Assembly: GCF_017916515.1 (NCBI RefSeq)
Contig: NZ_JAFMTA010000001.1
Location: 3,139,107 to 3,203,106, forward strand
Source of the DNA: Naasia sp. SYSU D00948
GTDB taxonomy: Bacteria; Actinomycetota; Actinomycetes; Actinomycetales; Microbacteriaceae
Direction: 5' to 3'
Length of the DNA stretch: 64,000 nucleotides
In this document: positions 45,326-56,197 of the stretch, piece after piece
Numbering within the stretch: the first letter of the stretch is position 1
How the letters are laid out: each line of letters opens with the position of its first letter
Notes under the pieces: generated by a model
Seen by the model: the letters and a program-made list of their open reading frames with translations, nothing else
Databases searched by the model: none
Told to the model about the DNA's origin: nothing
Translations under genes and position numbers: made by a program

Positions 45326-45994
45326 TCACCAGGTTCCGTCGCCGAGCGCGGGGTGGCGCGGCCACGGGGTGTCCGCGGGAGCGAGGCCGGTCCAGCCGCG
45401 CGCCTTCTCCAGCGCGGCCGCCATGACGCCGATGACCGTCGACGGGTTCTGGATGTCGCGCGCGAGCACGGCGTTCAGAGCCTCGTCCAGGCTCACCCAG
45501 CGCACCTCGATGTCGGCCTCCTCCGCCGTGCGCTCGAACGCGTCGACGTCGGAGATGCCGCGGGCGAGGTAGACGCGCACGGTCTCGTTGCTCCCGCCGG
45601 GCGAGTTCGTGTACTCGGCGAGCACGTGCCAGGTGTCGGCCGCGATGTCGGCCTCCTCCGCGAGCTCCCGCTTGGCGCCCTCGAGCGGGCCCTCGCCGTC
45701 GTCGTCGAGCAGGCCGGCCGGGATCTCCCAGTCGCGGGTCCGGATCGGATGGCGGTACTGGCGGATCAGGAGGACGCGCTCGTCGTCGTCCATCGCGAGG
45801 ATCGCCACGGCACCCGTGTGGTCCACGTACTCCCGCACGATGGGCTCGCCGTTGTACAGGAACGTCTCGCGGACGACGTCCCAGACCTTCCCGTCGTGCA
45901 CGATCTCGCGCTCGAGGACCTCCGCCTCGAACGGCTCGTCGCGCAGCGGCTCGGTGGTGGCGGCGCCGTCGCGGACGGGCTCCGTCGCGCTCAT
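45326..45994 (-). CDS. NUDIX hydrolase, ADP-ribose pyrophosphatase type
   Basis: This 222-residue protein has the Nudix box [28 protein letters not shown] and an N-terminal strand set typical of ADP-ribose pyrophosphatases ([39 protein letters not shown]). It would cleave ADP-ribose to AMP and ribose phosphate. It lies between pyrG and xerD, the usual actinobacterial order, and overlaps the pyrG end by 4 bases. Confidence 0.9.
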   Translation of the reverse strand: MSATEPVRDGAATTEPLRDEPFEAEVLEREIVHDGKVWDVVRETFLYNGEPIVREYVDHTGAVAILAMDDDERVLLIRQYRHPIRTRDWEIPAGLLDDDGEGPLEGAKRELAEEADIAADTWHVLAEYTNSPGGSNETVRVYLARGISDVDAFERTAEEADIEVRWVSLDEALNAVLARDIQNPSTVIGVMAAALEKARGWTGLAPADTPWPRHPALGDGTW

Positions 45995-47718
45995 GCGCCC
46001 ACCTGCTCGGCGATCTCGTCCTCGGTCACGTCGAAGAGCCGGCTCGCCCGCTGCCGGTCGAGCGCGGCGCCGACGAGGCCCCGGAAGAGCGGATGCGCCC
46101 GGTTCGGCCGCGAGCGCAGCTCGGGATGCGCCTGGGTGCCGATGTAGAACGGGTGCACGTCCCGCGGCAGCTCGACGAACTCGACCAGCTGGCGGTCCGG
46201 GGACGTCCCGGAGAAGACGAGCCCGCTGCCGGCGATCTGCTCCCGGAACCGGTTGTTGACCTCGTACCGGTGGCGGTGACGCTCGACCGCCTCCGGGCCG
46301 CCGTAGAGGTCCGCGGCGAGCGTGCCCTCACCGAGCGCCGCCCGGTAGAGCCCGAGCCGCATGGTGCCGCCGAGGTCGCCGCCCGCGAGGATGTCGACCT
46401 GCTCGGCCATCGTCGCGATGACGGGGTACGGGGTGTCGGGGTCGAACTCGGAGGACGAGGCCCCGTCCAGCCCGGTGACGTTCCGCGAGTACTCGATCAC
46501 CATGCACTGCAGGCCGAGGCAGAGACCGAGGGCGGGGATGCCGTTCTCGCGGGCGAAGCGGAGAGCGCCGAGCTTGCCCTCGATGCCCCGGATGCCGAAG
46601 CCGCCCGGGATGCAGATCCCGTCGACGTCGCCGAGGTTCCGCGCCGCCCCCTCGGGCGTCTGGCACTCGTCGCTCGGCACCCAGCGCAGGTTGACCTTGG
46701 TGCGGTGGGCGAAGCCGCCCGCCCGCAGGGCCTCCGTGACCGAGAGGTACGCGTCCGGGAGGTCCACGTACTTGCCCACGAGGGCGATCGTCACCTCGAA
46801 GGCGGGCTCGCGAACCGCGGTGAGCAGCTCGTTCCACCCGCTCCAGTCCACGTCGCTCGTCGCGAGACCCAGCGCCTCGATGATGTAGGAGTCCAGGCCC
46901 TCGCTGTGCAGCGCCGACGGCAGCTCGTAGATGCTCGGCACGTCCACGTTGTTGACGACCGCCGGCTCCTCGACGTCGCACATGAGCGCGATCTTCCGCT
47001 TGACGCCGTCGGACACCGGGCGGTCGGACCGGAGCACGAGCGCGTCCGGCTGGATGCCGATGGAGCGGAGCGCTGCCACCGAGTGCTGCGTCGGCTTCGT
47101 CTTCTGCTCGCCGGACGCCCCGATGTACGGAACGAGGGACACGTGCACGAAGAACACGTTCTTGCGGCCGAGCTCGTGGCGCACCTGGCGCGCGGCCTCG
47201 AGGAACGGCTGCGACTCGATGTCGCCGACGGTGCCGCCGACCTCGGTGATGATGACGTCCGGTGCGGGCTCGTCCGAGTCGGCGGGCACGATCGCCTGCT
47301 GCCGCATCCGGAACTTGATCTCGTCGGTGATGTGGGGGATGACCTGGACGGTGTCGCCGAGATACTCGCCGCGGCGCTCCTTCGCGATGACCTTCGAGTA
47401 GATCTGCCCGGTCGTGACGTTCGCGGCGGCGTCCAGGTTGATGTCGAGGAAGCGCTCGTAATGGCCGATGTCCAGGTCCGTCTCGGCGCCGTCGTCCGTG
47501 ACGAACACCTCGCCGTGCTGGAACGGGTTCATGGTCCCCGGATCCACGTTCAGATAGGGATCCAGCTTCTGCATGACGACGCGCAGTCCGCGCGCGGTGA
47601 GCAGATGTCCGAGGCTCGCGGCGGTGAGGCCCTTGCCCAGAGAGGAGACGACACCCCCCGTGACGAAGATGTGCTTGGTGGTGCCCCGACTGTCTTGCGA
47701 TGCGAACGCGTCTGCCAC
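45991..47718 (-). CDS. pyrG: CTP synthase
   Basis: This 575-residue protein has the synthase domain ([62 protein letters not shown]) and a C-terminal glutamine amidotransferase domain ([26 protein letters not shown] with the nucleophile Cys, THPEL-like [11 protein letters not shown]). It makes CTP from UTP with glutamine. GTG 47718 is chosen because GGATGGAA lies upstream and VADAFAS reads into the conserved start. Confidence 0.95.
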   Translation of the reverse strand: MADAFASQDSRGTTKHIFVTGGVVSSLGKGLTAASLGHLLTARGLRVVMQKLDPYLNVDPGTMNPFQHGEVFVTDDGAETDLDIGHYERFLDINLDAAANVTTGQIYSKVIAKERRGEYLGDTVQVIPHITDEIKFRMRQQAIVPADSDEPAPDVIITEVGGTVGDIESQPFLEAARQVRHELGRKNVFFVHVSLVPYIGASGEQKTKPTQHSVAALRSIGIQPDALVLRSDRPVSDGVKRKIALMCDVEEPAVVNNVDVPSIYELPSALHSEGLDSYIIEALGLATSDVDWSGWNELLTAVREPAFEVTIALVGKYVDLPDAYLSVTEALRAGGFAHRTKVNLRWVPSDECQTPEGAARNLGDVDGICIPGGFGIRGIEGKLGALRFARENGIPALGLCLGLQCMVIEYSRNVTGLDGASSSEFDPDTPYPVIATMAEQVDILAGGDLGGTMRLGLYRAALGEGTLAADLYGGPEAVERHRHRYEVNNRFREQIAGSGLVFSGTSPDRQLVEFVELPRDVHPFYIGTQAHPELRSRPNRAHPLFRGLVGAALDRQRASRLFDVTEDEIAEQVGA

Positions 47719-47848
47719 GGGTTTCCATCCTAAGCGACACACCCGGCCTTGCCTGCCGATTTGCGCGTTCGGGACGCCCCGGACTGGGGGGAACCCAGCA
47801 CGATGCACCTGCGGTGCCCGGAACCGCTCTCCCCCTACACTGGCGTCC

Positions 47849-49681
47849 GTGAGCGGAGGGGCCGACGGTGCGCGCCCCCGTCGCCGCCTTCTCCCGGCGA
47901 TCGTCGTCCCGGCACTGCTCGTCGCGCTCACCGGGAGCCTGCTCGCCCTGGACCTCCCGACGGCCGGCGAACCCGGCGGCGCCGCGGCCCGCTTCGTGCC
48001 CTCCGACGGCGAATCGACGCGCTACCGGATGCAGGACGGCTCGGTCCGCGCGGTCGACCACTCCCGCGTCGTCGGGGTGCAGGGCGCCCTCACCGGACCG
48101 GACGTCGTGAGCTCGGCGGTGATCGGCGCGCTCGGCGACGAAGGAGTCCGGAGCGCACACTTCTGGCGCGAGATCACCACCGCGGACGAGGGGCAGTACA
48201 ACGACCTGTACGTCCTCGGTGAGGACGGGCTGCGGCAGATCGCGTCCTGGGGCGGCGTCGTCGGCTTCACCTTCGAGCCCGGACTGCTGCTGCTGCCGTC
48301 GGATGCGGCTCCCGGCGCGGAGTGGTCGAGCAGCGGATCCGCGCTCGGCGACGGCGCGCTCACGTTCGAGTCGGAGTTCCGCGCTGTCGCCGCGGACGAG
48401 CAGCTGACCGGCGCGGAGGGCGAGCGCTTCGACCCGCCGGACGGGTGCCTGCAGGTCGAGGGCACGCTGACGCTCGAGCAGCCGGGCGTGGGACCGCTGC
48501 TGACGAGCACGGACACCTCCGTCTGGTGTCCCGGCGAGGGGCGGCTCTTCTCCGTCGGCGAGCAGAACGGCGAGCGGATCGGGTCCGTCGCCGTGCGCGA
48601 GTCGGCCCCGTTCCCCCCGCCTGCCGAGGAGAGCGAGGGCACCGCGGAGGAACCGGAGGACGCCGAGGACGGACGCTCCTCCGGTCCCGGCCTCCTGGAG
48701 ACCCTGGACGCCGTCGTCGTCGACCAGTTCTTCGGGGAGTCGATCCGGCAGGGCAACATCGTCACGCCACCCGCGCGGACTCCGGGCGGGCTCATCGTGA
48801 CTCCGAACGAGCACGGCGACGATCTGCTGGCCTGGCGTCTCGACGACGATCGGGCGGTCCTGGCGTGGAGCGCGCATCCGGGCGGATCGATCGCGACCGT
48901 CTCCGCCGTCGGGGAGCTCGTCGTGGCGGCGACCGAGGACCGCGCCGTGCGCGCCTACGACGAGCGGGGCCGGCGGGTCTGGAGCTGGGAGGGCGACGAC
49001 CTCGCGCTCGCCCGCGCGGCCGCGCTTCCCGGATCCCGTGACGTCCTGGTCGCCACGCGGGGCGGCACCGTCGCCCGCCTCGACGCCGGCGACGGACGCG
49101 AGCGCTGGTCGACTCCCCTGGGCGCGGACACCCGCGGCGAGGTGGTGGCGGCGGTCGGCACCGTCGTGGCGGCGGATGAGCGCGGCCGGGTGAGCGGTCT
49201 CGACGCGCAGACCGGCGAGCTCCTGTGGCGCGAGGACCTCGGGATGTCCGCGGCCCTGGCGGCGGCGCCGTCCGAGCCGCTCGCGTACCTCGTCACCGAG
49301 GACGGCGAGCTGCTCGCCGTGGACGCCCGCACGGGCGAGGTCCTCTGGGAGGCGACGCTGACCGGCCTCGTCCGGTCCATCGCCGCCGACGCGACCGGCG
49401 TCGTCGCGGCGACCGACGAGGAGACGGTGCGGTTCGACGCCAGCACCGGGGCGGAGCAGTGGACGGCTCCGGGATCCCAGTCCGTCCGGATCGACGCCGA
49501 CGGGCGGATCCTGACCCTCGCCGGCGACACCGTCGCGCTGCGCGAGGCGGACGGAACGAGCGCGGCCGAGTGGACCCTGCCCGAGCGGGCGGATCCCGCC
49601 GACCCGCACCTGCTGCTCTCCGGCTCCGAGGCGGTCGTGATCGGTCCCGGCCTCCAGGTGTGGCGGATTGGACTCGGATGA
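47849..49681 (+). CDS. Membrane-anchored PQQ-like beta-propeller protein
   Basis: This 610-residue protein starts at GTG 47849. One N-terminal membrane helix ([21 protein letters not shown]) anchors it outside the cell. The C-terminal 330 residues contain repeated PQQ-like blades ([50 protein letters not shown]). The middle has two Cys (DGCLQV and VWCPGE) that may pair. Such propellers scaffold envelope complexes or bind ligands. It is coupled by an ATGA overlap to the next membrane protein gene, so the two likely work together. Confidence 0.8.
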   Translation: MSGGADGARPRRRLLPAIVVPALLVALTGSLLALDLPTAGEPGGAAARFVPSDGESTRYRMQDGSVRAVDHSRVVGVQGALTGPDVVSSAVIGALGDEGVRSAHFWREITTADEGQYNDLYVLGEDGLRQIASWGGVVGFTFEPGLLLLPSDAAPGAEWSSSGSALGDGALTFESEFRAVAADEQLTGAEGERFDPPDGCLQVEGTLTLEQPGVGPLLTSTDTSVWCPGEGRLFSVGEQNGERIGSVAVRESAPFPPPAEESEGTAEEPEDAEDGRSSGPGLLETLDAVVVDQFFGESIRQGNIVTPPARTPGGLIVTPNEHGDDLLAWRLDDDRAVLAWSAHPGGSIATVSAVGELVVAATEDRAVRAYDERGRRVWSWEGDDLALARAAALPGSRDVLVATRGGTVARLDAGDGRERWSTPLGADTRGEVVAAVGTVVAADERGRVSGLDAQTGELLWREDLGMSAALAAAPSEPLAYLVTEDGELLAVDARTGEVLWEATLTGLVRSIAADATGVVAATDEETVRFDASTGAEQWTAPGSQSVRIDADGRILTLAGDTVALREADGTSAAEWTLPERADPADPHLLLSGSEAVVIGPGLQVWRIGLG

Positions 49682-51522
49682 GCAGGATGTCTCTGCCCGC
49701 GAGGGCGCGCGCCGGCGCCGGGCGGTTCACGTCCCGGCTGCTGATCGGCCCGATCCGCGCAGGCCGCCTCCGCGACACCGGATGGCCCATCGGTCTGCGG
49801 ACGATCGTCCTCTCCAGCACCGTCGCATTCGGGCTGGCCGTGCTCCTCGTCGTGGCCTCGCCACTGCTCCGGGCGGTCCTGCCGCTCTCGCTGTCGAACG
49901 GCGCCGCGGCGCTGTCGCTGCCGCGCGTGCTCCTCCCCCTCTTCTTCGCGCTCGTCGTGCTGTCGGCCGCGCTGCTCCAGACGGCGGCCATGCACATGCG
50001 CTGGGTCGCCGCCGCGCCCATCACGGCGCTCAGCTGCCTGCTCCTGCTCTACCTCGGCGGGATGGACCAGGGCGAGGCCCTCGACTTCACCCTCGTCACG
50101 CCGGGCAAGGTCGTGTCGCTCGTGGCCTCGATCGGCCTGGTGGTGCTGCTCGTCGTGCGGCGCCGGCGCCCCTTCTCCTGGGTCGAGTTCGCGATCGTCC
50201 TCGCACTGATCGGCGGAACCACGGTGGTGTCCCTCTGGCGCGCCGCGGCCCAGACCCTCCCCTTCGGGATCGACTTCGGTCCGCCGACCGCGAGCATCCT
50301 CATGGGAGCGCTCGGATCGCTCGCCGCGCCCGCCGCCCTCGCCGCCGGCGTCGCGGTGGCCGAGTTCGCGATCGCGGCCGCGTTCGCCATCGTCGCCACC
50401 GTCCGGGAGCGCTCGCCCGCGGCCGCGGCGTCGCCGACGGGCAGGGGGCGGCCGGTCCTGCGCTGGGCGTTCGGGATCCTCGCGGTCTGGCTGACGGTGG
50501 AGACGGCGCTCCGCTACGCGACGGGATCCCCGGCCGCAGCGCCTCCCGAGGAGCTGGTCGGCACAGGCATCCTGCTCGGCCTGCTCGTGGCCGGCGTGGC
50601 CCTCCTGTGGCTCGCGAGGCGCCGCGGACGCCCCGTCACCCCGGAGGAGACGCTCGGCGGAGTGGGCGGAATCGTGCTGCCGGTGGCCGCCGCGGTGACC
50701 GCGCTCCTCATCCCGGTCACGGTCGTCCTGCTCGCGGCCCAGGTCTTCATGACGTGGGGCGGAGGCGCGACGCCGGCGGCCCTCGCGTCCGCCGCGGTCA
50801 CGGTGCTGTCCAGCACGGCCGTCACCCTCGCGATCCGCACCCTCGTCGCCGCCGGGCTGGTCGTGCTCGCGATCGTCCTGGCCCATCGGGGACGACGCGG
50901 CGTTCCCGAGCTGCTCCTCGCCTTCGGACTCGTGATCGGGGCGTCGAGCGTGCCCGCGCTTCTCGGCCTCGAGGGGACCTGGTCGTCCGAGGCGGCGTCC
51001 GTGCTCCTCGCGGCGGGCTCGATCCTGCTGGGCATCGTCCTCGCCGTCCGCCGCCGGCTGGGGTCGGCGGAGCTCGCCGCGCTGAGCGTCGCCCTCCTGC
51101 TGGCGGAGGCCGCGGCCTGGCGGGAGGTCCTCGCGAACCCGCTCAGCGCCCTCCTCGGTGCGAGCGTGATCGCCTTCGTCCTCCTCGGCTTCCTGTGGGG
51201 CTTCGTCACCGGCGCCGACACGACCCATGAGGGGTCCGTGTCCTACCCGGTGCCCGCCAGGGTGCTGCTGTTCCTCGCCAACAACCTGTTCGGCGTGACC
51301 GTGCTGGCCTTCGCGGCCCTGGCCCGCGATCTCGACGCGGTCATCGACCTCGACCAGTTCGCCGGGGTGGGCGACGCGGTCCTCGGCACGGCGCTCATCG
51401 CCGTCCTCGCGGTCGTCCTGTGGGCCGGAGCCGTCGCCGGACAGGTCCGAGCCCCCGCCGCCGAGCCGAGCGGCCCGCCGGCCCCGGAGGCATCTGCGAC
51501 AGCGCCTGTGAACGCATCCTGA
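49678..51522 (+). CDS. Polytopic membrane protein, unknown function
   Basis: This 614-residue protein is almost wholly hydrophobic, with a dozen or more membrane helices (IVLSSTVAFGLAVLLVVASPLL, VLLPLFFALVVLSAALLQ, VVSLVASIGLVVLLVV, ILLGLLVAGVALLWLA, VLLAAGSILLGIVLAV). No transporter motif is recognised. The C-terminus is Pro/Ala-rich. Its ATG overlaps the stop of the propeller gene. Confidence 0.75.
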   Translation: MSRMSLPARARAGAGRFTSRLLIGPIRAGRLRDTGWPIGLRTIVLSSTVAFGLAVLLVVASPLLRAVLPLSLSNGAAALSLPRVLLPLFFALVVLSAALLQTAAMHMRWVAAAPITALSCLLLLYLGGMDQGEALDFTLVTPGKVVSLVASIGLVVLLVVRRRRPFSWVEFAIVLALIGGTTVVSLWRAAAQTLPFGIDFGPPTASILMGALGSLAAPAALAAGVAVAEFAIAAAFAIVATVRERSPAAAASPTGRGRPVLRWAFGILAVWLTVETALRYATGSPAAAPPEELVGTGILLGLLVAGVALLWLARRRGRPVTPEETLGGVGGIVLPVAAAVTALLIPVTVVLLAAQVFMTWGGGATPAALASAAVTVLSSTAVTLAIRTLVAAGLVVLAIVLAHRGRRGVPELLLAFGLVIGASSVPALLGLEGTWSSEAASVLLAAGSILLGIVLAVRRRLGSAELAALSVALLLAEAAAWREVLANPLSALLGASVIAFVLLGFLWGFVTGADTTHEGSVSYPVPARVLLFLANNLFGVTVLAFAALARDLDAVIDLDQFAGVGDAVLGTALIAVLAVVLWAGAVAGQVRAPAAEPSGPPAPEASATAPVNAS

Positions 51523-51610
51523 CCTCCTCCGCCAGAGGCCTAATTCTCTTGATCATCAAGGGACTTGAGCGCGAGACTGACCCCCTGCGTTGTCCGACAG
51601 AGGAGTCGTC

Positions 51611-52084
51611 ATGAAGAAGCAGGGTCTCATCTGGAAGTCGTCCATCGGCATCGCCGCGGCGGTCGCCGTGGCGATCGGGACGGTGACGGTGGCCACGGCC
51701 ACGCCGGGCTCCGGCACGAGCCCCGGACCCGCGGTCATCGGGGAGCTGGAGGAGGGCAAGAAGGCGAAGGCCGACGGCATCGAGCTGAAGACCCAGGGGG
51801 ACGTGACGGTCCTCGACTTCGAGCTCACCTACGCGGTGGGCGGGTACTCCGGCTGGCACGAGCACCCGGGGATCGTGATCGCGACCGTGAAGAGCGGCAC
51901 CGTGACCCGCCAGCTCGACTGCGGCCCCGCGGAGACCTTCACGGTCGGCGACACCTTCATCGAGGTCGGCCCGCACTTCATCAGCAACCCGGGATCCGAG
52001 CCGGCGGTCCTCTCGATCACCCAGCTCGTTCCCTCCCCCGAGCGGGACGCCCGGCGGATCGACCTGCCCGCGCCGGTCTGCTGA
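51611..52084 (+). CDS. Secreted cupin-domain protein
   Basis: This 157-residue protein starts at ATG 51611 behind GAGGAG. It has a Sec signal peptide (MKKQGLIWKSSIGIAAAVAV with AxA near 32) and one cupin barrel: GWHEHPGIVIATVKSG, where HxH can bind metal, and FTVGDTFIEVGPHFISNPG. The final Cys and the Cys in LDCGPA may form a disulfide. The function is unknown. Confidence 0.82.
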   Translation: MKKQGLIWKSSIGIAAAVAVAIGTVTVATATPGSGTSPGPAVIGELEEGKKAKADGIELKTQGDVTVLDFELTYAVGGYSGWHEHPGIVIATVKSGTVTRQLDCGPAETFTVGDTFIEVGPHFISNPGSEPAVLSITQLVPSPERDARRIDLPAPVC

Positions 52085-52100
52085 CCCCTGATGGGAGCTC

Positions 52101-52145
52101 GGAACGGACGGATCGCACCGCTGGCGCCCGCGATCCGTCCGTTCC
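52101..52145. terminator. Strong bidirectional terminator
   Basis: GGAACGGACGGATCGC and its exact complement form a 16-bp stem with a 13-base loop, between the convergent cupin and flavin reductase genes. Confidence 0.8.
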
Positions 52146-52162
52146 GCCTGTCGGCGCCTCCG

Positions 52163-52666
52163 TCAGGAGGCGACCGCGAGCTGCCGGAACTCCGCGCCGT
52201 GGTAGACGAGAGGCTCCATCTCGCGGTCCACCCTCATCTCCTTGACGGCGAGCAGCACGATTGCGTGGTCGCCGGCCGGGTTCTCGGAGAGGATCTCGCA
52301 CTCCATCCAGACGGCCGAGCCGTGCAGGAGGAGAGCGCCCGTCCGCGAGCGGACGATGTCCAGGTCGCGGAACCGGTCGCCTCGCCGGGACGCGAGCTGG
52401 CGGCAGGCAGCGGCATGATCGCGGCCGAGGACCGAGACGCCGATCCGGGACGCCTGGCGCAGCCGAGGCCAGGTGGTCGAGCTGTTCTGCACGGAGAACA
52501 TCACGAGGGGCGGGTCGAAGGAGACCCCGACGGAGAAGGACGACGCGACGAGGCCGAGCTTCTCGCCGTCCACCTCGGCGCAGAGGGCCGCGATCCCGCT
52601 CGGGAACCGCCCGAAGGCCGCGCGCAGCTCCGCCGCGTCGGCGGCGACCGGGTCGAGCGGGGTCAT
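52163..52666 (-). CDS. Flavin reductase family protein
   Basis: This 167-residue protein has the FMN-binding split-barrel of flavin reductases (LRAAFGRFPSGIAALC, LGLVASSFSVGVSFDPPLVMF, SVLGRDHAAACRQLA, FRDLD, VWMECEILSENPAGDHAIVL). It reduces FMN or FAD with NAD(P)H for a partner monooxygenase. It is coupled by ATGA overlap to the FMN reductase gene; no monooxygenase lies nearby in the window. Confidence 0.85.
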   Translation of the reverse strand: MTPLDPVAADAAELRAAFGRFPSGIAALCAEVDGEKLGLVASSFSVGVSFDPPLVMFSVQNSSTTWPRLRQASRIGVSVLGRDHAAACRQLASRRGDRFRDLDIVRSRTGALLLHGSAVWMECEILSENPAGDHAIVLLAVKEMRVDREMEPLVYHGAEFRQLAVAS

Positions 52667-53205
52667 CGGACCCCCTCCACGGCCGGGATGCGGAGGGCCG
52701 CATCGAGACCCGAGATGCGGGCGAGCGCGGCGGACGCCTCGTCGGCCCAGGCGCCGACGACATCCGCGAGCTCCCCCATCCGGTTCATCGTGAAGTAGAG
52801 GCCCCGCGTCGGCACGCTGGCGCCGAGCTCGACGAGCAGGGGCCGCAGGTGAGCGTCGAGCCCGACCGAGTGGGTGCTGTCGCCGCCCGTCATCACGGGG
52901 ATCGCGACGACCCCCGCGAGCCCGTTGGCCGGGTAGCGGTCGAGGAAGCCCTTGAGGAGCCCCGTATAGCTCGCCTTGTAGGTGGGCGAGGCGACGACGA
53001 GGAGGTCGGTGGCCGCCACGGCGGCCGTGAGCTCCGCCATCTCCTCCGAGGGCCAGGTGAAGATGGAGGCAGCGTGGTCCGCGAGGTCGATGACCCGCGT
53101 CTCGTAGCTGCCGGGAGCGAGCAGCCGGTCCACCACCGCCTCCGCGACACGCAGGGTGCGTGATGCGGGCTTGGGATTGCCGGCCAGGATCGTGACTGAG
53201 AGCAT
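52663..53205 (-). CDS. NADPH-dependent FMN reductase (flavodoxin-like)
   Basis: This 180-residue protein has the flavodoxin-like fold of the MsuE/SsuE group: VTILAGNPKPASRTLRVAEAV (phosphate loop), LLVVASPTYKASYTGLLKGFLD and IPVMTGGDSTHSVGLD. It supplies reduced flavin to two-component monooxygenases, often in sulfonate use. ATG 53205 is chosen (GAAGGACG upstream). Confidence 0.85.
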   Translation of the reverse strand: MLSVTILAGNPKPASRTLRVAEAVVDRLLAPGSYETRVIDLADHAASIFTWPSEEMAELTAAVAATDLLVVASPTYKASYTGLLKGFLDRYPANGLAGVVAIPVMTGGDSTHSVGLDAHLRPLLVELGASVPTRGLYFTMNRMGELADVVGAWADEASAALARISGLDAALRIPAVEGVR

Positions 53206-53433
53206 CTGCCGTCCTTCGAGGATTCGAGGGAGGGGTCGGCACCGCGCGCAAGCCGGTGTCCCCCTGCTGTTCGGCACCGCCGGGGTCTTGTGTCCCGGGG
53301 TGGTCACAACGGCTCACGTTGCGTTCCTCATGCTTCCACGGCGGTGTTACGGCGACGTTTCACTTCCGGACGCCGGACGTAACGACGCGGACGCGAAGGA
53401 CGCGGACGCGACCCACCGGGACGCGAAGGGGCG

Positions 53434-55128
53434 TCAGCGGCTGAGGTCGAGCAGCTCGCGGGCGTGCGCGAGCCCCGTCTCCGAGTCGGGCAGGCCCGAC
53501 AGCAGGCGCGCCATCTCGGCGACCCGCTCATCCCCCTCGAGGCGGCGCACGCTCGACTCGGTCACCGCACCGCTGCGGTCCTTCTCCACCCGCAGGTGGT
53601 TGCGGGCGAACGCCGCGACCTGGGCGAGATGGGTCACGACGATGACCTGCGCGCTCTCCGCGAGGCGCCCGAGGCGCCGGCCGATCTCGATGGCCGCCGC
53701 GCCGCCGACTCCCGCGTCGACCTCGTCGAACACGAAGGTCGGGACCGGGGTCGACGCGGCGAGGACCACCTCGATCGCGAGCATGATGCGCGACAGCTCA
53801 CCACCCGACGCACCTCGGCCGAGCGGTCGCGGCTCGGCGCCGGGGTGAGGCTGCAGCAGGAGCTGGACGGAGTCCCGTCCGCTCATCGTGAAGTCCTCCC
53901 GGCCACGGACATCGACCATGAGCTGCGCGTCCGGCATGGCGAGCGCCGACAGCTCGGCGCTGACCGCCTCCGCGAGCCGCGCGCCGGCCTCGCTGCGCAG
54001 CACGCTGAGGGTCTCCGCGAGCTCCGCGACGACGACGACGTCCGCGTCGACCTCGGCCTCGAGGGCGGCGATCCGGTCCTCATCGGTGTCGAGCTCGAGG
54101 AGCCGGCGGCTCCCGGTGTCGAGGAAGTCGATGACGTCCTCGAGCGTCGGCCCGTACTTGCGGACGAGGACCGCGAGCTCCGAGATGCGCTGCTGGATCG
54201 CCTCCAGGTCGCGGGCCGAGTCGGTGTCGAATCCCGCGGCGTAGCTCGCGAGCTCCGTCGCGGCGTCGGCGGCCAGGAACGAGAGATTGCCGACCGTGTC
54301 GGCGAGGGCGGACAGCTCCGGGTCGAGCTCCGCGACGCGCTCGAGCAGCCGGCGCGCCTGGTCGAGCATCGAGGTGACGTCCGGCGCGTCGTCCTCGGAC
54401 GAGAGGAGCTCGTGCGCCTGCGCCGCGGCGACCCTCAGCTCCTCGGCGTTGCCGAGCCGCAGGGCCCGCGCCTCCAGCTCCTCCTGCTCGCCGGACTGCG
54501 GTGCGACCACCTCGATCTCGGCGACCGCGGCCCGGAGCTCTGCCGCCTCGGCCGCGCGAAGCTCCCGTTCCGCAATCAGCCGGTCGAGCTCGTCGCGGTT
54601 GGCGGTCCAGCGCCGGTAGGCCGTCTGGTAGTTCTCGAGCGCCGCGGCGAAGTCGGGGCCGGCGTACCGGTCCAGCGCCTCCCGCTGCGCCGCGGCGGAG
54701 CGGAGCCGGATCTGGTCGGACTGGCCGTGCACCACGACGAGGCGGTCGGCGAGCTCCGCGAGCAGACCCGCCGGAGCCGAGCGCCCGCCCACGGACGCGC
54801 GGCTGCGTCCCTCCGCGGCCAGGGTGCGGGACATCAGCAGCTCCGCGCGGCCGGACCCGATCGGATCGAGCTCGCCGCCGGCATCCCGGACCCGCTCGGC
54901 GACCTCGCCCTCCTCGGGCACGACCCAGCGCCCGTCGACGACCGCGCGGTCGCTGCCCTTCCGGATGACGCTCGCGTCCGCCCGCTCGCCGAGCAGGAGC
55001 CCGAGCGCCGTCACGACCATGGTCTTGCCCGCGCCGGTCTCTCCCGTGAGCGCCGTGAAGCCCGGGCCGAGAGGCAGCGTCGCCTCGCCGATCACCCCGA
55101 GGTCGCGGATGCCGATCTCCTCGATCAC
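53434..55128 (-). CDS. recN: DNA repair protein RecN
   Basis: This 564-residue SMC-like ATPase starts at GTG 55128 (IEEIGIRDLGVIGEATLPL), with Walker A LTGETGAGKTMVVTAL, VHGQSDQIRLRS, two long coiled-coil arms, the ABC signature GRGASGGELSRIMLAIEVVL, Walker B TFVFDEVDAGVGG and VVTHLAQVAAFA. It acts in double-strand break repair. GTGA overlap couples it to nadK, the usual nadK-recN order. Confidence 0.95.
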   Translation of the reverse strand: MIEEIGIRDLGVIGEATLPLGPGFTALTGETGAGKTMVVTALGLLLGERADASVIRKGSDRAVVDGRWVVPEEGEVAERVRDAGGELDPIGSGRAELLMSRTLAAEGRSRASVGGRSAPAGLLAELADRLVVVHGQSDQIRLRSAAAQREALDRYAGPDFAAALENYQTAYRRWTANRDELDRLIAERELRAAEAAELRAAVAEIEVVAPQSGEQEELEARALRLGNAEELRVAAAQAHELLSSEDDAPDVTSMLDQARRLLERVAELDPELSALADTVGNLSFLAADAATELASYAAGFDTDSARDLEAIQQRISELAVLVRKYGPTLEDVIDFLDTGSRRLLELDTDEDRIAALEAEVDADVVVVAELAETLSVLRSEAGARLAEAVSAELSALAMPDAQLMVDVRGREDFTMSGRDSVQLLLQPHPGAEPRPLGRGASGGELSRIMLAIEVVLAASTPVPTFVFDEVDAGVGGAAAIEIGRRLGRLAESAQVIVVTHLAQVAAFARNHLRVEKDRSGAVTESSVRRLEGDERVAEMARLLSGLPDSETGLAHARELLDLSR

Positions 55129-56036
55129 GCGCCCGCCGGCCCCCGCCACCCCGAGACCGGCAGGTCGAACTTCCGCACGAGCCGGTCGGTGAAGACGCCG
55201 CGCTGGAGCCGGGCGAGCCGCACCGGCGTGCCGGAGCGCCGCACCTCGACCCGGGCGCCGGGCGGGAGCGTCTCCGTGCGGCGTCCGTCGCAGAAGAGGA
55301 TGCCGCTGCCGTTGGTGCGCTGAAGGACCTCGACGGCGACGGTCGAGGTCGGCCCGACCACGAGGGGGCGGGCGAACAGCGCGTGGGCGGCGAGCGGCAC
55401 GACGAGGATCGCCTCGACGTTCGGCCACACCACGGGGCCGCCGCCGGAGAAGGCGTAGGCCGTCGAGCCCGTCGGCGTGGACAGGACGACGCCGTCGCAG
55501 CCGAAGGTGGACAGCGGCCGGCCGTTGATCTCCATCACGACCTCGAGCATCCGCTCCCGGCTGGCCTTCTCGATGGTCGCCTCGTTGAGGGCCCAGCTCG
55601 TGTAGGCGATCTCGCCGTCCACCTTGACGGCGACGTCGATGGTCATGCGCTCCTCGACGTCGTAGTCGCGCGCGAGCACGCGGCGCAGCGTCTCGCCGAG
55701 GTCCTCGCGCTCCGCCTCGGCGAGGAAGCCGATGTGGCCCAGGTTCACGCCGAGCAGCGGCACGGAGGAGCCGCGCACGATCTCCGCCGCGCGGAGGATG
55801 GTGCCGTCACCGCCGAGGACGATGACGAGCTCGAGCAGGGACGCGTCCATGCCGTCGAACATGCGCACGGCGCCACCGAAGTCGCCGCACGCGGCGAGCA
55901 GGTCCTCCCGCTCCTCCTCGAGCAGCACGGGTGTGACGCCCGCCTCCGCCAGCCGCGTCACCACGCCGGCCGCGGCGTCCAGGGACTCGCGCCTGCCGGT
56001 GTGGGAGACCACGAGCATGTAGCGGGCTTCCGTCAC
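55125..56036 (-). CDS. nadK: NAD kinase
   Basis: This 303-residue kinase has the GGDG site (VIVLGGDGTILRAAE), GVNLGHIGFLAEAE, ALNEATIEKASRERMLE and CDGVVLSTPTGSTAYAFSGGGPVV. It phosphorylates NAD to NADP. GTG 56036 is chosen because AGGAG precedes it; the in-frame start at 56171 would add an unrelated segment. Confidence 0.95.
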   Translation of the reverse strand: MTEARYMLVVSHTGRRESLDAAAGVVTRLAEAGVTPVLLEEEREDLLAACGDFGGAVRMFDGMDASLLELVIVLGGDGTILRAAEIVRGSSVPLLGVNLGHIGFLAEAEREDLGETLRRVLARDYDVEERMTIDVAVKVDGEIAYTSWALNEATIEKASRERMLEVVMEINGRPLSTFGCDGVVLSTPTGSTAYAFSGGGPVVWPNVEAILVVPLAAHALFARPLVVGPTSTVAVEVLQRTNGSGILFCDGRRTETLPPGARVEVRRSGTPVRLARLQRGVFTDRLVRKFDLPVSGWRGPAGA

Positions 56037-56197
56037 CGTTTCCGCTCCTGCCTTCGCCGGGTACTCCTCCCATTCTGTCGGAACGGGACGACACGATCGG
56101 ACGGGGGCGGGCGGTTCGAGGTCGCGCAACCCGTTGCCGAGGGGACCGCTCGCGTAGGAGAGTCGGCACATCGGATCGCCCGCAGGAGAAGCCGCTC

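Noticed and set aside
48955..51228. Large minus-strand open frame opposite the PQQ and membrane protein genes
   Set aside because: It is an antisense shadow; the plus strand has coupled genes with membrane and propeller signatures.
53206..53433. Riboswitch (FMN or sulfur type) before the FMN reductase gene
   Set aside because: I could not match the conserved core of any known class in this GC-rich leader.
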